In this document: piece by piece, positions 1-9,810 of the stretch
How positions within the stretch are numbered: position 1 is the first letter of the stretch
Layout: each line of letters begins with the position of its first letter
Assembly: GCA_025210515.1 (NCBI GenBank)
Contig: JAOARM010000040.1
Location: forward strand, 216,658 to 280,657
Length of the DNA: 64,000 nt
Direction of reading: 5' to 3'
DNA from: Vallitalea sp.
Lineage (GTDB): Bacteria > Bacillota > Clostridia > Lachnospirales > Vallitaleaceae
The notes under the pieces: model-generated
The model's database searches: none
Told to the model about the DNA's origin: nothing
Seen by the model: only the letters and a program-made list of their open reading frames with translations
Position numbers and translations under genes: made by a program

Positions 1-348
1 GAATTATACATATTTGAAAATAAAAAAGAATTAAGAAAAAAATCTAAATCAGATGCAATATCAGCTTTACTTAGACTAGATTATGTTAATCTGGGGCATA
101 TGGATGTATATATATCTAAACAAGTTAAAAATGTAGAATGTAAATTTTATGTTGAAGATGAACAGAAGAAAAATATAATAAATGAACATATTAATAAATT
201 ATATAAACGAATAAAAAGCTTTGACTATAATATTACAGGATTAATGGTTATAGATAATAAAAAAGATTTTAACTTTGTTGAGGATTTTGTAAGTAGAAAA
301 GAAGAAGCAAAAGCTGTTAAAAGATATTCATTTGATATGAGAGTATAG
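1..348 (+). CDS. FliK-like (YlqG-type) protein, C-terminal part
   Basis: The reading frame is open from the left edge, so only the last 115 residues are present; the true start lies outside. The visible part has the pattern of the flagellar hook-length control FliK C-terminal domain (a LRLDYVNLGHMDVYIS stretch followed by a FYVEDE segment). In Firmicutes a FliK-like gene of this kind (ylqG in Bacillus) sits directly before an FlhB-like gene, as here (16 bp gap). Function is not settled; a role in export-switch control is inferred from the family only. Confidence 0.65.
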   Translation, partial: ELYIFENKKELRKKSKSDAISALLRLDYVNLGHMDVYISKQVKNVECKFYVEDEQKKNIINEHINKLYKRIKSFDYNITGLMVIDNKKDFNFVEDFVSRKEEAKAVKRYSFDMRV

Positions 349-385
349 AATTAAGACAGTCATAATGATAGGTCGGGTGTTGAGG

Positions 386-661
386 TTGAAAGAGAAAAAA
401 ATTAAAAAAGTTGCAGCATTAAAATATGATATGGGTGAGTCGGCTCCTATAGTTATTGCTAAAGGAAAAGGAATAGTAGCAGATAAAATTCTTGAAAAAG
501 CAAGTGAAGAAGAATTACCAGTTTATAGAGATGAAGAGCTAGTTGATACTTTAACTAAACTTGATATTGGAGATATGATACCACCAGAACTATATCAAAT
601 CGTGGCTGAAATAATGGTTTTTGTTAGTGACTTAGATAAATTATATGAAAAAAATAATTAG
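386..661 (+). CDS. FlhB-like (YlqH-type) cytoplasmic-domain protein
   Basis: A short protein of about 91 residues equivalent to the C-terminal cytoplasmic domain of the type III export switch FlhB/EscU. It shows VAALKYD and APIVIAKGKG, then the PVYRDEELVDTL and IPPELYQIVAEIMVFV segments. The membrane domain and the NPTH self-cleavage motif of full FlhB are absent, as in Bacillus YlqH. A frame is open from an ATG at 365, but a TTG at 386 preceded by GGGTG gives the usual family N-terminus; the start is uncertain. It follows the FliK-like gene and precedes yraN. Confidence 0.75.
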   Translation: MKEKKIKKVAALKYDMGESAPIVIAKGKGIVADKILEKASEEELPVYRDEELVDTLTKLDIGDMIPPELYQIVAEIMVFVSDLDKLYEKNN

Positions 662-696
662 ATGTATTTATCACAAACATATAAGTGGGGTGTGTA

Positions 697-1047
697 ATGA
701 GACAAAATAATAGAGCTATAGGAACTATAGGAGAAGATATAGCTTGTAAATATTTAAAAAATAATGGATATAATATCATTGATAGAAATTATAGATGTCG
801 TCACGGTGAAATAGATATTATTGCTATACATGATGAGTATATAGTTTTCGTAGAAGTAAAGTATAGAAAAGATGCAATGAAAGGATATCCAAGTGAAGCA
901 GTAGGGTATTATAAGCAACAAAGAATAATTAATACTGCTATTTATTATGCAAAGATAAAAGGGTTATTTAATTCTAATATAAGATTTGATATAGTGGAAA
1001 TTGTTAATAATAAAATTAGAGTTATTAAGAATGCTTTTACATTATGA
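697..1047 (+). CDS. yraN: YraN family endonuclease-fold protein
   Basis: 116 residues when started at the ATG at 697, which has GGGGTG five bases upstream (an earlier in-frame GTG at 685 overlaps that site). UPF0102/YraN proteins have a restriction-endonuclease-like fold. The metal-binding core is visible as EIDIIAIHDEYIVFVEVKYR, with the D...ExK arrangement, after an N-terminal GEDIACKYLKNNGY helix. The biological role is unclear; the family is often linked to DNA uptake or repair. Its end overlaps by 4 bp an upstream candidate start of the next gene. Confidence 0.85.
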   Translation: MRQNNRAIGTIGEDIACKYLKNNGYNIIDRNYRCRHGEIDIIAIHDEYIVFVEVKYRKDAMKGYPSEAVGYYKQQRIINTAIYYAKIKGLFNSNIRFDIVEIVNNKIRVIKNAFTL

Positions 1048-1091
1048 AATATGGCTCAATAAGAATGGGCAATTATATAGAGGGGGATTAT

Positions 1092-1919
1092 ATGAATTCA
1101 AAAGTATTTAATATTAATGTAAATGAAAAAGTATCATACATAACTATTCCTGCTTTTGAAAAAACAGGAGTTGTTAATCATTGTTTTAGCACTAGATTAG
1201 GTGGTGTTAGTGAAGGTATATTTGAAAGTATGAATCTAGGATTTAATAGAGGAGACTTAGATGAAAATGTTAGAAATAATTTTCAGATATTATGTAGTAA
1301 TATAGGAATCGAGTATAGAGACTTAGTGTTTTCAGATCAGGTTCATGAAGACATAGTTATAGGAGTTACTAATAAGGACAAAGGAAAAGGCATTTTTAGA
1401 GCTAGTGACATTAAAGGAGTAGATGGAATTATTACTAATGAATCAAAAGTTCCATTAGTGACTTTCTATGCTGATTGTGTTCCACTATATTTTCTTGACC
1501 CTGTTAAGAAAGTGATAGCATTATCTCATGCAGGATGGAGAGGTACAGTTAAGAAAATAGGAGCTATAACAGTTAAGAAAATGGTTGACGAATATAATTG
1601 TAATAAAGAAGACATACTTGTTGCTATAGCACCATCTATTGGTCCTTGTTGTTTTGAAGTTGAAGAAGATGTTACTACTCATTTTGAGAAGATATTTGGC
1701 AAAAATGAACTAGAACATATTATAAAAAAAGCTGAAGGAAAAAAATATATGATTGACTTATGGACAGCAAATAAGTTAATATTACTAGATGCAGGGATAA
1801 AAGAACGAAATATTACTGTAACAGATATATGCACTAAGTGTAATAAAGATACTTTCTTTTCTCATAGAGGAAGTAACGGAAAGAGAGGAAGTCTAGCTGC
1901 TATTATGGAGCTAAGATAG
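1092..1919 (+). CDS. pgeF: peptidoglycan editing factor PgeF (YfiH/YlmD family)
   Basis: 275 residues. Family members are zinc enzymes once called polyphenol oxidases or laccases, now linked to removal of wrongly incorporated peptidoglycan residues and to purine nucleoside chemistry. The core GVDGIITN, then YADC (Cys about residue 129) and HAGWRGT (His about 146), are the conserved metal-site motifs. The start at 1092 follows AGGGGGATTAT; an ATG at 1044 overlapping yraN is open but has a poorer ribosome site. Confidence 0.85.
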   Translation: MNSKVFNINVNEKVSYITIPAFEKTGVVNHCFSTRLGGVSEGIFESMNLGFNRGDLDENVRNNFQILCSNIGIEYRDLVFSDQVHEDIVIGVTNKDKGKGIFRASDIKGVDGIITNESKVPLVTFYADCVPLYFLDPVKKVIALSHAGWRGTVKKIGAITVKKMVDEYNCNKEDILVAIAPSIGPCCFEVEEDVTTHFEKIFGKNELEHIIKKAEGKKYMIDLWTANKLILLDAGIKERNITVTDICTKCNKDTFFSHRGSNGKRGSLAAIMELR

Positions 1920-1974
1920 AGACGTTTACTCATATAAAAGTTATGAGTAAACAAAATTGAAAGGATGTTTACAA

Positions 1975-3288
1975 ATGGAAAATAAGAGTCATAAGGTTAT
2001 GTCAGTACATGAAGGAAGTATAGCCCAAGAAATTGGATTAGAGCCTGGTGACCAATTAATAAGTATTAATGATCAGTTAGTTGAAGATGCTCTTGATTAT
2101 CATTTTCTAGTAGATGATGAATATTTAGAGATTTTAATAAAAAAAGTTAATGGAGAAGAATGGTTATTAGAAATAGAGAAAGATTATGATGAAGAACTTG
2201 GAATTGAATTTGAAAATAATTTAATGGATAACTATAAATCATGTAGTAATAAATGTATATTTTGTTTTATAGACCAATTACCAGAAGGTATGAGAGAAAC
2301 TCTTTATTTCAAAGATGATGATTCTAGGTTATCTTTTCTTCAAGGTAATTATATAACTCTTACTAATATGAAAGATAAAGATGTTGATAGATTAATAAGA
2401 TATCATTTATCTCCCATTAATATATCTGTACATACAATGAATATGGAACTACGAAAAGAGATGTTGCATAATCGCTTTGCAGATAGATTGATTGGATATA
2501 TGGAAAAATTTCATGAAGCAGGAATAACTATGAATGGACAGATAGTACTTTGTAAAGGAATAAATGATGGCAAAGAGCTTGATTATTCTATAAGTCAATT
2601 AAGAAAATATATCCCACATATGCAAAGTGTTTCAGTTGTTCCAGTAGGAATTTCCAAACATAGAAAAGGACTATTTCATCTAGAACCATTTACAAAAGAA
2701 GATGCTAATAATATATTAGATATTATTCATAAATGGCAAGATATTATATATGAAGAAACTAATACTCATTTTATACATGCAGGTGATGAAATATATTTAC
2801 TTGCAGAAAGAGATTTTCCAGATGAAGATAATTATGACGGGTATCTTCAAATAGAAAATGGAGTAGGAATGTCTAGGTTATTGATAGATGAGTTCTTATT
2901 ATGCTATAATGACTTAGAGGAAGATAATAATCTTCATAAAAACAAGTCTATTGTAACAGGCGTTTTAGCCGCTAATATGATAAATGATATGATAGACAAA
3001 TTAAATGAAAAGTATCCTAATGTAAAGATTAATATATATCCAATTGTTAATGACCACTTTGGGCATAATATAACCGTATCTGGATTGCTTACTGGTAAAG
3101 ATATTATTAATCAATTAAAAGATAAGGCGTTAGGAGACGAATTACTTCTTCCACAAAACTTATTAAGAAGTGGAGAAGAAACATTACTTGATGATATAAC
3201 AGTAACTGATATAGAAAACACATTAAATATAAAAGTTACTATAGTAAAATCAGGAGGCCAAGAATTTATTAGAAATATACTAAGATAA
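1975..3288 (+). CDS. DUF512 PDZ/Fe-S protein
   Basis: 437 residues. The N-terminus is a PDZ-like domain (IAQEIGLEPGDQLISINDQ). A CxxxCxxC cluster follows at Cys90, Cys94 and Cys97 (CSNKCIFCF), as in radical-SAM-like proteins, then the DUF512 region with NISVHTMNMELRKEML and SVSVVPVGISKHR. The family is widespread in Clostridia and almost always sits directly before der, as here (15 bp). Reaction unknown; the cysteine spacing suggests a [4Fe-4S] cluster. The ATG at 1975 follows AAAGGATG; an upstream TTG at 1957 is less likely. Confidence 0.85.
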   Translation: MENKSHKVMSVHEGSIAQEIGLEPGDQLISINDQLVEDALDYHFLVDDEYLEILIKKVNGEEWLLEIEKDYDEELGIEFENNLMDNYKSCSNKCIFCFIDQLPEGMRETLYFKDDDSRLSFLQGNYITLTNMKDKDVDRLIRYHLSPINISVHTMNMELRKEMLHNRFADRLIGYMEKFHEAGITMNGQIVLCKGINDGKELDYSISQLRKYIPHMQSVSVVPVGISKHRKGLFHLEPFTKEDANNILDIIHKWQDIIYEETNTHFIHAGDEIYLLAERDFPDEDNYDGYLQIENGVGMSRLLIDEFLLCYNDLEEDNNLHKNKSIVTGVLAANMINDMIDKLNEKYPNVKINIYPIVNDHFGHNITVSGLLTGKDIINQLKDKALGDELLLPQNLLRSGEETLLDDITVTDIENTLNIKVTIVKSGGQEFIRNILR

Positions 3289-3303
3289 AGGAGCACTATT
3301 TTT

Positions 3304-4635
3304 ATGAGTAGACCAATAGTAGCTATAGTAGGAAGACCAAATGTAGGTAAATCTACTTTGTTTAACAAATTAGCAGGAGCTAAGATTTCTATTGTAGAAG
3401 ATACACCAGGAGTAACAAGAGATAGAATATATGCAGATGTGGAATGGTTGAATTATAATTTTACAATTATTGATACTGGAGGAATTGAACCAGAAACAGA
3501 TGATAAAATGCTATCTTATATGAGACAACAAGCTGAGATTGCTATTGAAACAGCTAACGTTATAGTTTTTGTTGTAGATGTTAAAGTAGGACTTACAGAC
3601 GCAGACTATAAAGTAGCAGATATGTTAAGACGTGCACATAAGCCAGTTGTTCTTTGTGTTAATAAAGTAGATAATAGAGAAAAGTTACAATATGATGTGT
3701 TTGAATTTTATAATCTTGGACTGGGAGAACCATTTGCAGTTTCATCAGCTCAATCTACTGGTATGGGTGATTTGCTAGATGAAGTAGTACAATTTTTTCA
3801 TGAAGAGGACAAAGAAGAAGATAAAGAAGACATTCCAAGAATTGCTCTTATTGGAAAACCAAATGTAGGAAAATCCTCTTTGATTAATAAACTACTTGGA
3901 GAAGAAAGAGTTATTGTAAGTGATATTGCAGGAACTACAAGAGATGCAATTGATACATTAGTTAAATATCAGGGAAAAGAATATATTTTTGTTGATACTG
4001 CTGGACTTAGAAGAAAAAATAAAATTGATAAAGAAGGGCTAGAACGATATAGTATTATTAGAACAGTTACAGCTATTGAGAAAGCAGATATCGTAGTATT
4101 ATTAATTGATGCTGTTGAAGGTATAACTGAACAAGATGCTAAAATTGCAGGTATTGCCCATGAAAGAGGAAAAGGAGCTATTATAGCTGTCAATAAATGG
4201 GATGCAATAGAAAAAGATGATAAAACAATGTATAAATATCTCAATGATGTAGATACAACTCTTAGTTATATGACTTATGCACCGAAAATATTTATTTCAG
4301 CATTAACAGGTCTTAGAGTTAAGAAATTATTTGAGAACATTGATATTGTAATACAAAATCATGCATTAAGAGTAGGAACGGGAGTTCTTAACGATGTACT
4401 ATACGATGCAACTGCAATGAATCAGCCACCATCTGATAAAGGTAAAAGATTAAAGTTGTATTACATGACACAAGTATCTATTAAACCACCTACTTTTGTA
4501 ATATTTGTAAATGATAAAAGCTTAATGCATTTTTCATATAAAAGATATATTGAAAATAGAGTAAGAGATTCATTTGGATTCAAAGGAACTCCGCTTCATT
4601 TTATAATAAGAGAGAGAAAGGATAAGGATAAATAG
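3304..4635 (+). CDS. der: ribosome biogenesis GTPase Der (EngA)
   Basis: 443 residues with two tandem GTPase domains: P-loops GRPNVGKS at residues 10-17 and GKPNVGKS at 184-191, each followed by DTPG or DTAG and NKVD or NKWD. A KH-like C-terminal domain ends in a basic tail. Der acts in 50S subunit assembly. The stop codon directly abuts the plsY start, indicating a shared transcript. Confidence 0.97.
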   Translation: MSRPIVAIVGRPNVGKSTLFNKLAGAKISIVEDTPGVTRDRIYADVEWLNYNFTIIDTGGIEPETDDKMLSYMRQQAEIAIETANVIVFVVDVKVGLTDADYKVADMLRRAHKPVVLCVNKVDNREKLQYDVFEFYNLGLGEPFAVSSAQSTGMGDLLDEVVQFFHEEDKEEDKEDIPRIALIGKPNVGKSSLINKLLGEERVIVSDIAGTTRDAIDTLVKYQGKEYIFVDTAGLRRKNKIDKEGLERYSIIRTVTAIEKADIVVLLIDAVEGITEQDAKIAGIAHERGKGAIIAVNKWDAIEKDDKTMYKYLNDVDTTLSYMTYAPKIFISALTGLRVKKLFENIDIVIQNHALRVGTGVLNDVLYDATAMNQPPSDKGKRLKLYYMTQVSIKPPTFVIFVNDKSLMHFSYKRYIENRVRDSFGFKGTPLHFIIRERKDKDK

Positions 4636-5241
4636 ATGAATATAATTGCTAGCTTAATTATTGGTTATGTTGTTGGGTGTTTTCAATCAGCTTATATAGT
4701 TAGTCGTCGTAGAAAGCATATAGATATAAGAGATTATGGAAGTGGAAATGCAGGAACTACCAATGTCATAAGGGTTATTGGATGGAAAGCGGGAACAGTA
4801 ACATTTATTATGGATATCTGTAAAGCTGTTATAGGTGTATATATTGCTACGTTGCTTTTTGATGATATTCTTATGGGATATTTTGCTGGCGTTGGTGTAG
4901 TTATAGGGCATAATTGGCCTGTAATATTAGGGTTTAGAGGAGGCAAAGGAATTGCTTCCACTATTGGTTTATTACTTATGGTTGATATAAGAATAGGATT
5001 AATAGTTGCAGGAATTATGGCTTTAGTTATATTTATTTCAAAATACGTATCTCTAGGTTCTATATTGATGTCAATATCTATACCTATTTTAATGGCTATA
5101 TTTCATTTGGATGAAATATTATACGTTGTTTTAGGTGTGGTACTTATGGTATCAGCATTATATAATCATAGAGCTAATATTAAGAGATTATTAAATGGAA
5201 CAGAGAATAAATTAGGACATAAAAAGAAAAATGCAGAATAA
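4636..5241 (+). CDS. plsY: acyl-phosphate glycerol-3-phosphate acyltransferase PlsY
   Basis: 201 residues, polytopic membrane enzyme making lysophosphatidic acid from acyl-phosphate and glycerol-3-phosphate, the first step of phospholipid synthesis. The GSGNAGTTN loop at residues 35-43 and the GHNWPVILGFRGGKGIA motif are the substrate sites of the family. It has no spacer to der and is followed 11 bp later by gpsA, which makes its glycerol-3-phosphate substrate, so the pair forms a lipid-precursor unit. Confidence 0.96.
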   Translation: MNIIASLIIGYVVGCFQSAYIVSRRRKHIDIRDYGSGNAGTTNVIRVIGWKAGTVTFIMDICKAVIGVYIATLLFDDILMGYFAGVGVVIGHNWPVILGFRGGKGIASTIGLLLMVDIRIGLIVAGIMALVIFISKYVSLGSILMSISIPILMAIFHLDEILYVVLGVVLMVSALYNHRANIKRLLNGTENKLGHKKKNAE

Positions 5242-5252
5242 GAGGTGATAAT

Positions 5253-6245
5253 ATGGCTAGAGTTTCTGTTTTGGGTGCAGGAAGTTGGGGAACGGCACTT
5301 TCTATTTTACTTCATGAAAATGGTCATGATGTAACTCTGTGGTCTATTATGGAAGAAGAAGTCAATATGCTTATAAAAGAAAGAGAAAATAAGCAAAAGC
5401 TTCCTGGTATAGAGATTCCAGATGAAATTATAATTACTAATAATATAGAAGAAGCAATAACAGACAAAAGTATATTAGTTATGGCTGTTCCGTCTAAGTT
5501 TGTTAGAAATACAGCAAAACTAATGAAAGAATATGTATCTAGTGATCAAGTAATTGTTAATGTAGCCAAAGGTTTAGAAGATGAAACATTATATACTTTG
5601 GTTGAAGTTATTAATGATGAAATGCCAGACAATAAAGTTGCTGTATTATCTGGACCAAGTCATGCAGAAGAAGTTTCACGAAAAATACCTACAACTTGTG
5701 TAGCTGGATGTACTGATGAAAATACAGCAAAGATAATTCAAGATTTATTCATGAATACTAACTTTAGAGTATATACAAGCACTGATGTTGTTGGTATTGA
5801 GATGGGTGGAGCTCTTAAAAACGTTATAGCATTAGCGGCAGGAATATCAGATGGTATTGGTTACGGAGATAATGCTAAGGCAGCCATTATGACAAGAGGA
5901 ATAGCAGAGATAAGTAGACTGGGAGTTGCAATGGGAGCAAATGTACAGACATTTAACGGATTATCTGGAATAGGAGATTTAATAGTTACATGTACTAGTA
6001 TGCATAGCCGTAATAGAAGAGCAGGAATATTAATCGGAAAAGGTTATAGTCTAGATAAAGCATTAGAAGAGGTTAAGATGGTAGTTGAAGGAGTGTTTAC
6101 TGCAAAAGCGGCACTTGATCTTGCCAATAAGTATAACGTAGAGATGCCTATTATTAAAAAAGTTAATGAGGTATTATTTACAGGTAAAGATACAAAAAAA
6201 GCAGTTGAAGAACTAATGATAAGAGATAAAAAAATAGAATACTAA
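5253..6245 (+). CDS. gpsA: glycerol-3-phosphate dehydrogenase [NAD(P)+]
   Basis: 330 residues, normal family length. Reduces dihydroxyacetone phosphate to sn-glycerol-3-phosphate for PlsY. The Rossmann motif GAGSWGTAL is at residues 8-16. LSGPSHAEEV and the GGALKNVIALAAG substrate-binding helix, with its catalytic lysine, are conserved. Strong site GAGGTG precedes the ATG. Last gene of the lipid unit; spoIVA follows after a separate promoter-like region. Confidence 0.97.
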   Translation: MARVSVLGAGSWGTALSILLHENGHDVTLWSIMEEEVNMLIKERENKQKLPGIEIPDEIIITNNIEEAITDKSILVMAVPSKFVRNTAKLMKEYVSSDQVIVNVAKGLEDETLYTLVEVINDEMPDNKVAVLSGPSHAEEVSRKIPTTCVAGCTDENTAKIIQDLFMNTNFRVYTSTDVVGIEMGGALKNVIALAAGISDGIGYGDNAKAAIMTRGIAEISRLGVAMGANVQTFNGLSGIGDLIVTCTSMHSRNRRAGILIGKGYSLDKALEEVKMVVEGVFTAKAALDLANKYNVEMPIIKKVNEVLFTGKDTKKAVEELMIRDKKIEY

Positions 6246-6287
6246 TAAATTAATATAGTCTATAATATTAATTTCGTGTATAAGCTG

Positions 6288-6315
6288 TCATATTCCAACA
6301 TATATATCATATATT
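6288..6315 (+). promoter_or_regulatory. SigE-like promoter of spoIVA
   Basis: TCATATT at 6288-6294 and CATATATT at 6308-6315 with a 13-base spacer fit the Bacillus SigE consensus (KMATATT, 13-15 bases, CATAYAHT). It lies about 35 bases before the spoIVA ribosome site, and spoIVA is a mother-cell SigE gene in studied spore-formers. Match by eye in AT-rich DNA, so moderate confidence. Confidence 0.45.
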
Positions 6316-6349
6316 TATATAAGAAAAGAAAACTGCAGGGAGGATATAT

Positions 6350-7831
6350 ATGTTGGGAGAATACGATATTTATAAAGATATTAGAGCTAGAACAAACGGA
6401 GAAATTTATATGGGCGTTGTTGGACCCGTTAGAACAGGTAAATCTACATTTATTAAGAGATTTATGGATTTATTAGTATTACCTAATATAGAAAACGTAC
6501 ATAGTAGAGAAAGAACTCAAGATGAACTGCCACAAAGTGCAGCAGGAAAAACTATAATGACTACTGAACCTAAGTTTATTCCACAAGAAGCTGCTACAGT
6601 GTCATTGTCAGATGATGTGCAAGTTAAAGTTAGAATGATTGATTGTGTAGGATATATGGTTGAAGGAGCTTCTGGTCATCTAGAAAATGACGAGGAAAGA
6701 AAAGTGAAAACTCCTTGGTATGATGAGGATATTCCTTTTACTCAAGCTGCTGAAATAGGTACTAAGAAAGTAATTAATGATCATTCTACTATAGGTATTG
6801 TTATAACTGCTGATGGCTCATTTGGTGAGATTCCTAGAGAGAATTACATACAGGCAGAAGAAAGAACTATAGATGAATTAAAAAATCTTTCTAAACCATA
6901 TGTAGTTATTTTAAACTCACTAAGACCATATTCTGATGATACTATTTTAACTGCTAAAGAACTAGAAGATAAATATAATGTTCCAGTTTTACCAGTTAAT
7001 TGTGAGCAATTAAAAAGAGAAGATGTAATAAAAATTCTTGAAAATGTCTTGTTAGAATTTCCATTGTCAGTTGTTAATTTTAACGTACCAAAATGGGTTG
7101 AGATATTAGACAATGACCATTGGTTAAAAGCTTCATTAGTTGATTCGGTTAGAGAAATTATGAATTCAGTTGATGCTATTAGAGATTTGAAGAAAGATGA
7201 CACTCTTGAAATTGAAAATGAACATATCAAAAAAGTAAAACTTGATAAAATTGATTTATCAACTGGATGTGCATGTGTTGATATTAATTTCTGTGATGAC
7301 TATTATTATAGTATATTAAGTGATTTAATGGGTACAGAAATAAAAGGCGAATATCAATTTATGTCTTTAATTAAGAAACTAGGCAAAGTCAAAGAGGAAT
7401 ATGATAAAGTATCAGAAGCAATAAATGAAGTTAAGGCAAAAGGATATGGAATAGTAACCCCTATGGTTGATGATTTAGCACTACAAGAACCAGAAATAGT
7501 TAAACAAGGAAATAAATTCGGTGTTAAATTAAAAGCCAGTGCGCCAACTATTCACATGATTAAGTGTGATATACAAACAGAAGTTTCTCCAATCGTTGGT
7601 ACAGAAAAGCAAAGTGAAGAGTTACTTGCTTACATAACTAATGAATTTGAAAGTGATCCTACTAAAATATGGGATACTAACATATTTGGCAAGTCATTAC
7701 ATGATTTAGTTAATGAAGGACTTCAAAATAAAATCTATAGAATGCCAGAAGATGCAAGAGAGAAACTACAGCATACATTACAGAAAATAGTAAATGATTC
7801 TAACGGAGGATTAGTATGTATTATTATCTAA
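6350..7831 (+). CDS. spoIVA: stage IV sporulation protein A
   Basis: 493 residues, full length. SpoIVA is a mother-cell ATPase that polymerises on the forespore surface as the basement layer of the spore coat. The Walker A motif GPVRTGKS is at residues 25-32, a DCVGYMVEG switch region follows, and the conserved C-terminus ends GGLVCIII, the part needed for anchoring. GGGAGG lies seven bases before the ATG. Confidence 0.97.
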   Translation: MLGEYDIYKDIRARTNGEIYMGVVGPVRTGKSTFIKRFMDLLVLPNIENVHSRERTQDELPQSAAGKTIMTTEPKFIPQEAATVSLSDDVQVKVRMIDCVGYMVEGASGHLENDEERKVKTPWYDEDIPFTQAAEIGTKKVINDHSTIGIVITADGSFGEIPRENYIQAEERTIDELKNLSKPYVVILNSLRPYSDDTILTAKELEDKYNVPVLPVNCEQLKREDVIKILENVLLEFPLSVVNFNVPKWVEILDNDHWLKASLVDSVREIMNSVDAIRDLKKDDTLEIENEHIKKVKLDKIDLSTGCACVDINFCDDYYYSILSDLMGTEIKGEYQFMSLIKKLGKVKEEYDKVSEAINEVKAKGYGIVTPMVDDLALQEPEIVKQGNKFGVKLKASAPTIHMIKCDIQTEVSPIVGTEKQSEELLAYITNEFESDPTKIWDTNIFGKSLHDLVNEGLQNKIYRMPEDAREKLQHTLQKIVNDSNGGLVCIII

Positions 7832-7924
7832 AATATGGTTATAATAATATATAACTCCAAATAAATTAATATATTTTATGAGTTAGTTCAATAATACAAC
7901 TGTTAAAATATAACAAGTATTTTC

Positions 7925-7953
7925 TTGCAAAATAGCATGTATAGTGTTATAAT
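7925..7953 (+). promoter_or_regulatory. sigma-A promoter of the rimP-nusA-infB operon
   Basis: TTGCAA (7925-7930), 17-base spacer, TATAAT (7948-7953). The predicted start near 7960 puts a strong hairpin (7981-8004) close to the 5' end of the message. No other promoter of similar quality is seen before rimP. Confidence 0.75.
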
Positions 7954-7980
7954 AGTTTCAGGTATATAATAAGTACTAGA

Positions 7981-8004
7981 AAGAGTGGACGAAAGTCCAC
8001 TCTT
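7981..8004 (+). other. 5' leader hairpin with GAAA tetraloop before rimP
   Basis: AAGAGTGGAC and GTCCACTCTT form a perfect 10-bp stem closed by GAAA. No uridine run follows (GTTATATTC), so it is unlikely to be a strong terminator. It could stabilise the 5' end of the long operon message or be a regulatory leader element. Confidence 0.6.
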
Positions 8005-8087
8005 GTTATATTCTTATAGGAAAATGAGACATCATTTTTATAATATACAAAGTATGAGAAGAAATACAGAAGAAAGGGTGGTATGAA

Positions 8088-8555
8088 TTGTCATTTAGAG
8101 AACATGTGGAAACATTAGCAGAAGAAGTGCTAACACCTATTCTTGATGAGAATAAGTTTGAACTTGTTGATGTAGAATATGTAAAAGAAGCGTCTAATTG
8201 GTATCTAAGAGTTTTTATAGACAAAGACGGCGGTATAACTATAGATGATTGTGAATTAGTTAGTCGAGCATTTGATAGTCAGTTTGAAGAAAAAGATCCT
8301 ATAAAAGAACCTTATATATTAGAAGTAAGTTCTCCAGGACTTGACAGACCTTTAAAAAAAGAAAAAGATTTCAAGAGAAGCTTAGGAAAAAGCGTTGAAG
8401 TAAAATTATATAAAGCAATAGATAAACAAAAAGAATTTACTGGAATTCTTAGTAGTTATGATGACAAAGAAATTATACTTGAATTTGAAGACGGTGAAAC
8501 TATGTCTATTACAAGAACTGATATTGCTATTGTTAGATTAGCTATATTATTCTGA
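8088..8555 (+). CDS. rimP: ribosome maturation factor RimP
   Basis: 155 residues starting at a TTG with GGGTGG upstream. RimP helps 30S assembly. The family pattern is clear: FELVDVEYVKEASNWYLRVFIDKDGGITIDDCELVSRAF, then EVSSPGLDRPLKKEKDF, then a small SH3-like C-terminal domain. First gene of the classical rimP-nusA-rnpM-ylxQ-infB-rbfA cluster. Confidence 0.95.
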   Translation: MSFREHVETLAEEVLTPILDENKFELVDVEYVKEASNWYLRVFIDKDGGITIDDCELVSRAFDSQFEEKDPIKEPYILEVSSPGLDRPLKKEKDFKRSLGKSVEVKLYKAIDKQKEFTGILSSYDDKEIILEFEDGETMSITRTDIAIVRLAILF

Positions 8556-8663
8556 TTTAAGTACGATTAGTGGACTAACATATTAAGTTGAATTTATATA
8601 TAAAATCTATATTCAACATAAATTATAGATATAATTATAATTATTATACTGAGGAGGATTAAA

Positions 8664-9779
8664 ATGAATGCTGAATTCATTGAAGCATTGAATCAAATTG
8701 AAAAAGAAAAGGGTATTAGCAAGGAAATCTTAATAGAAACTATTGAAATTTCATTAGTTACAGCATGTAAAAACAATTTTGGAACTGCTCAAAATATTAA
8801 AGTAGAGATTGACCGTGATAATGGAGAAGTATCAGTATATGCTGAAAAAGAAGTAGTGGAAGAAGTAGAAGATACTAATTTAACTATCTCTTTGGAAGAT
8901 GCTAAAAAATTAAGACCGGGATATAATTTAGGAGATATTGTTAATATAGAGATAACACCTAAAAACTTTGGTAGAATAGCAGCACAAAAAGCTAAACAGG
9001 TTGTAGTGCAAAAAATTAGAGAAGCTGAGAGAGAAGTAATCTTTAATCAGTATATTACTAAAGAAAAAGACGTTATTACTGGTATTATACAAAGAAAAGT
9101 AAGAGATAATGTTATAATTAATCTAGGGAAAATTGATGCAATACTAGCAGATAAAGAACAGGTTCCTAATGAAAGATATATGCCTAATGAAAGATTTAAA
9201 GTATATGTATTAGAAGTAAAAGAAAGCACAAAAGGTCCTAAAGTGTATGTATCAAGAACACATCCAGAACTAATAAAAAGATTATTTGAACAAGAAGTAC
9301 CAGAAGTTCACGATGGTGTTGTAGATATAAAAGGCATATCAAGAGAACCAGGTTCTAGAACTAAAATAGCAGTATACTCAACTAATAAAGATGTAGACCC
9401 TGTTGGTTCATGTGTAGGGCATAATGGTGCAAGAGTATCAATTATTGTTAATGAGCTTAGAGGAGAAAAAATTGATATTATTCCTTGGGATGAAAACCCA
9501 GTTAAATTTATTTCAGCCGCGCTTAGTCCATCCAAAGTAGTAAAAGTAATTGTAAATGAAGAAGATAAAAGTGCAAAAGTTGTTGTACCAGATTATCAAT
9601 TATCACTAGCTATTGGAAAAGAAGGACAAAATGCAAGACTTGCTGCTAAGCTTACAGGATATAGAATTGATATTAAAAGCGAAACTCAAGCAAAAGAAAC
9701 TAATTTTATTACAGAAGAAGAAACGTTAGGAGCGCTTTTGTCTCAGAGTTCTTTAGAGGATGAAGAAGAGTTATACTAG
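8664..9779 (+). CDS. nusA: transcription termination/antitermination factor NusA
   Basis: 371 residues, the short Gram-positive form without the acidic C-terminal repeats of proteobacteria. N-terminal RNA-polymerase-binding domain, S1 domain (about 130-200), then KH domains; VGHNGARVSIIVNELRGEKIDI and IGKEGQNARLAAKLTGYRIDI carry the GxxG loops. GAGGAGG precedes the ATG. Separated from rnpM by a palindromic repeat element. Confidence 0.96.
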   Translation: MNAEFIEALNQIEKEKGISKEILIETIEISLVTACKNNFGTAQNIKVEIDRDNGEVSVYAEKEVVEEVEDTNLTISLEDAKKLRPGYNLGDIVNIEITPKNFGRIAAQKAKQVVVQKIREAEREVIFNQYITKEKDVITGIIQRKVRDNVIINLGKIDAILADKEQVPNERYMPNERFKVYVLEVKESTKGPKVYVSRTHPELIKRLFEQEVPEVHDGVVDIKGISREPGSRTKIAVYSTNKDVDPVGSCVGHNGARVSIIVNELRGEKIDIIPWDENPVKFISAALSPSKVVKVIVNEEDKSAKVVVPDYQLSLAIGKEGQNARLAAKLTGYRIDIKSETQAKETNFITEEETLGALLSQSSLEDEEELY

Positions 9780-9810
9780 TATATAAGTTAAGAAGCTTTT
9801 AGCTGTTCTT

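Noticed and set aside
6276..6476. 66-codon frame before and into spoIVA
   Set aside because: It overlaps the spoIVA start in another frame and covers the promoter region; no family features.
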